From positions 1 through 16,518 of the forward strand of contig JBDHUX010000012.1 of NCBI GenBank assembly GCA_039809405.1: a DNA stretch of 16,518 nucleotides, in the 5' to 3' direction. The translations under genes were made by a program, and so were the position numbers. The stretch comes from JBDHUX01 sp039809405. GTDB taxonomy: Bacteria > Patescibacteriota > Gracilibacteria > Absconditabacterales > Absconditicoccaceae. Positions 16,208 to 16,518 of this stretch are shown one piece after another. The notes under the pieces are model-generated. The model was not told the DNA's origin, did not search any database, and saw only the letters and a program-made list of their open reading frames with translations. Each line of letters starts with the position of its first letter. Position 1 is the stretch's first letter.

Positions 16208-16518
16208 ATGATGCTCAAGAAATTATCTATCTATCAGCTTCTCAAATATTGTATATGTTTTTTGATGTTTGGATTTAGTTCTTGTATTTTAACAAGTTAT
16301 GCTACTACTAAATTTCAACTCCAAGACTGGATGGAAGAGATGTATCTAAAACATCAGAGCAAAGAGTTGCTAAGAGATATGATAAATAGTATAGATAACA
16401 ATACCAACCTTCATCAAACTGCTTTAGAGGTAGCTAGGCTCAATAAACTATCGTCACTACACGATGGTATCAACTTTGTTATAGATGACTTAACTGCTAA
16501 ATTCTGAGCAAACTGCGT
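16208..16518 (+). CDS. Secreted or lipid-anchored protein, partial at the window end
   Basis: The frame opens with two adjacent ATG codons (16208 and 16211) and runs off the end of the window. The TGA at 16505 is read as Gly, so translation does not stop there. Residues 1-33 look like a signal peptide: basic start (LKKLSIYQ), hydrophobic core (CICFLMFGF), then SSC, a weak lipobox, or a cleavage site near SYATT. The visible mature part is helical and charged (LQDWMEEMYLKHQSKELL) with no recognised motif. It follows the pilin-like gene by 50 bp. The function cannot be judged from 103 residues. Confidence 0.7.

Overview
The window comes from a low-G+C bacterium that reads TGA as glycine (translation table 25). 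This points to the Candidate Phyla Radiation lineages Gracilibacteria (BD1-5) or Absconditabacteria (SR1), which the sequence alone cannot separate. The evidence is direct. Read with standard stops, nearly every gene breaks into short pieces at in-frame TGA. Read with TGA as Gly, full-length families appear, and the TGA codons fall on invariant glycines: the dnaA Walker A motif, the penicillin-binding protein GGSTITQQ and PGSTIKP motifs, and the GNAT acetyl-CoA loop. TGG still supplies Trp, which argues against TGA=Trp codes. All coordinates below assume that only TAA and TAG are stops.

Layout. 166-1452: anchored extracytoplasmic protein of unknown function, with a terminator. 1693-1763: tRNA-Gln(UUG). 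1807-2289: GNAT acetyltransferase broken by one in-frame TAA. 2402-5547, plus strand: dnaA, grpE and the DNA polymerase III delta' gene (holB), a replication and chaperone cluster. 5683-6033, minus: small secreted cysteine-rich protein. 6251-8195, minus: trigger factor (tig) and guanylate kinase (gmk). 8196-8586: non-coding. 8587-9843, plus: calcineurin-like metallophosphoesterase. 9913-10686, minus: signal-peptide membrane protein built around a 203-bp hexanucleotide repeat. It is the only complete gene in the window with no in-frame TGA. 10914-11777, plus: Trm9/ALKBH8-like SAM methyltransferase. 12068-15382, plus: very long class A penicillin-binding protein. 15399-15470: tRNA-Arg(CCU). 15522-16157: cysteine-rich secreted domain joined to a T4SS-pilin-like two-helix membrane module. 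16208 to the window end: partial secreted protein.

How it fits together. Most of the window is housekeeping: replication initiation and clamp loading (dnaA, holB), protein folding (grpE, tig), nucleotide metabolism (gmk), cell-wall synthesis (PBP) and two tRNAs. Between these lie small secreted or membrane proteins typical of surface-attached CPR cells. No start codon has a recognisable Shine-Dalgarno sequence.

The most unusual locus is 9913-10686. It lacks TGA codons, has different Ile codon use, carries a Bacteroidota-like signal peptide, and its membrane segments are encoded by an expandable GGG-containing 6-bp repeat. No CRISPR array, IS element, prophage or rRNA gene was seen.
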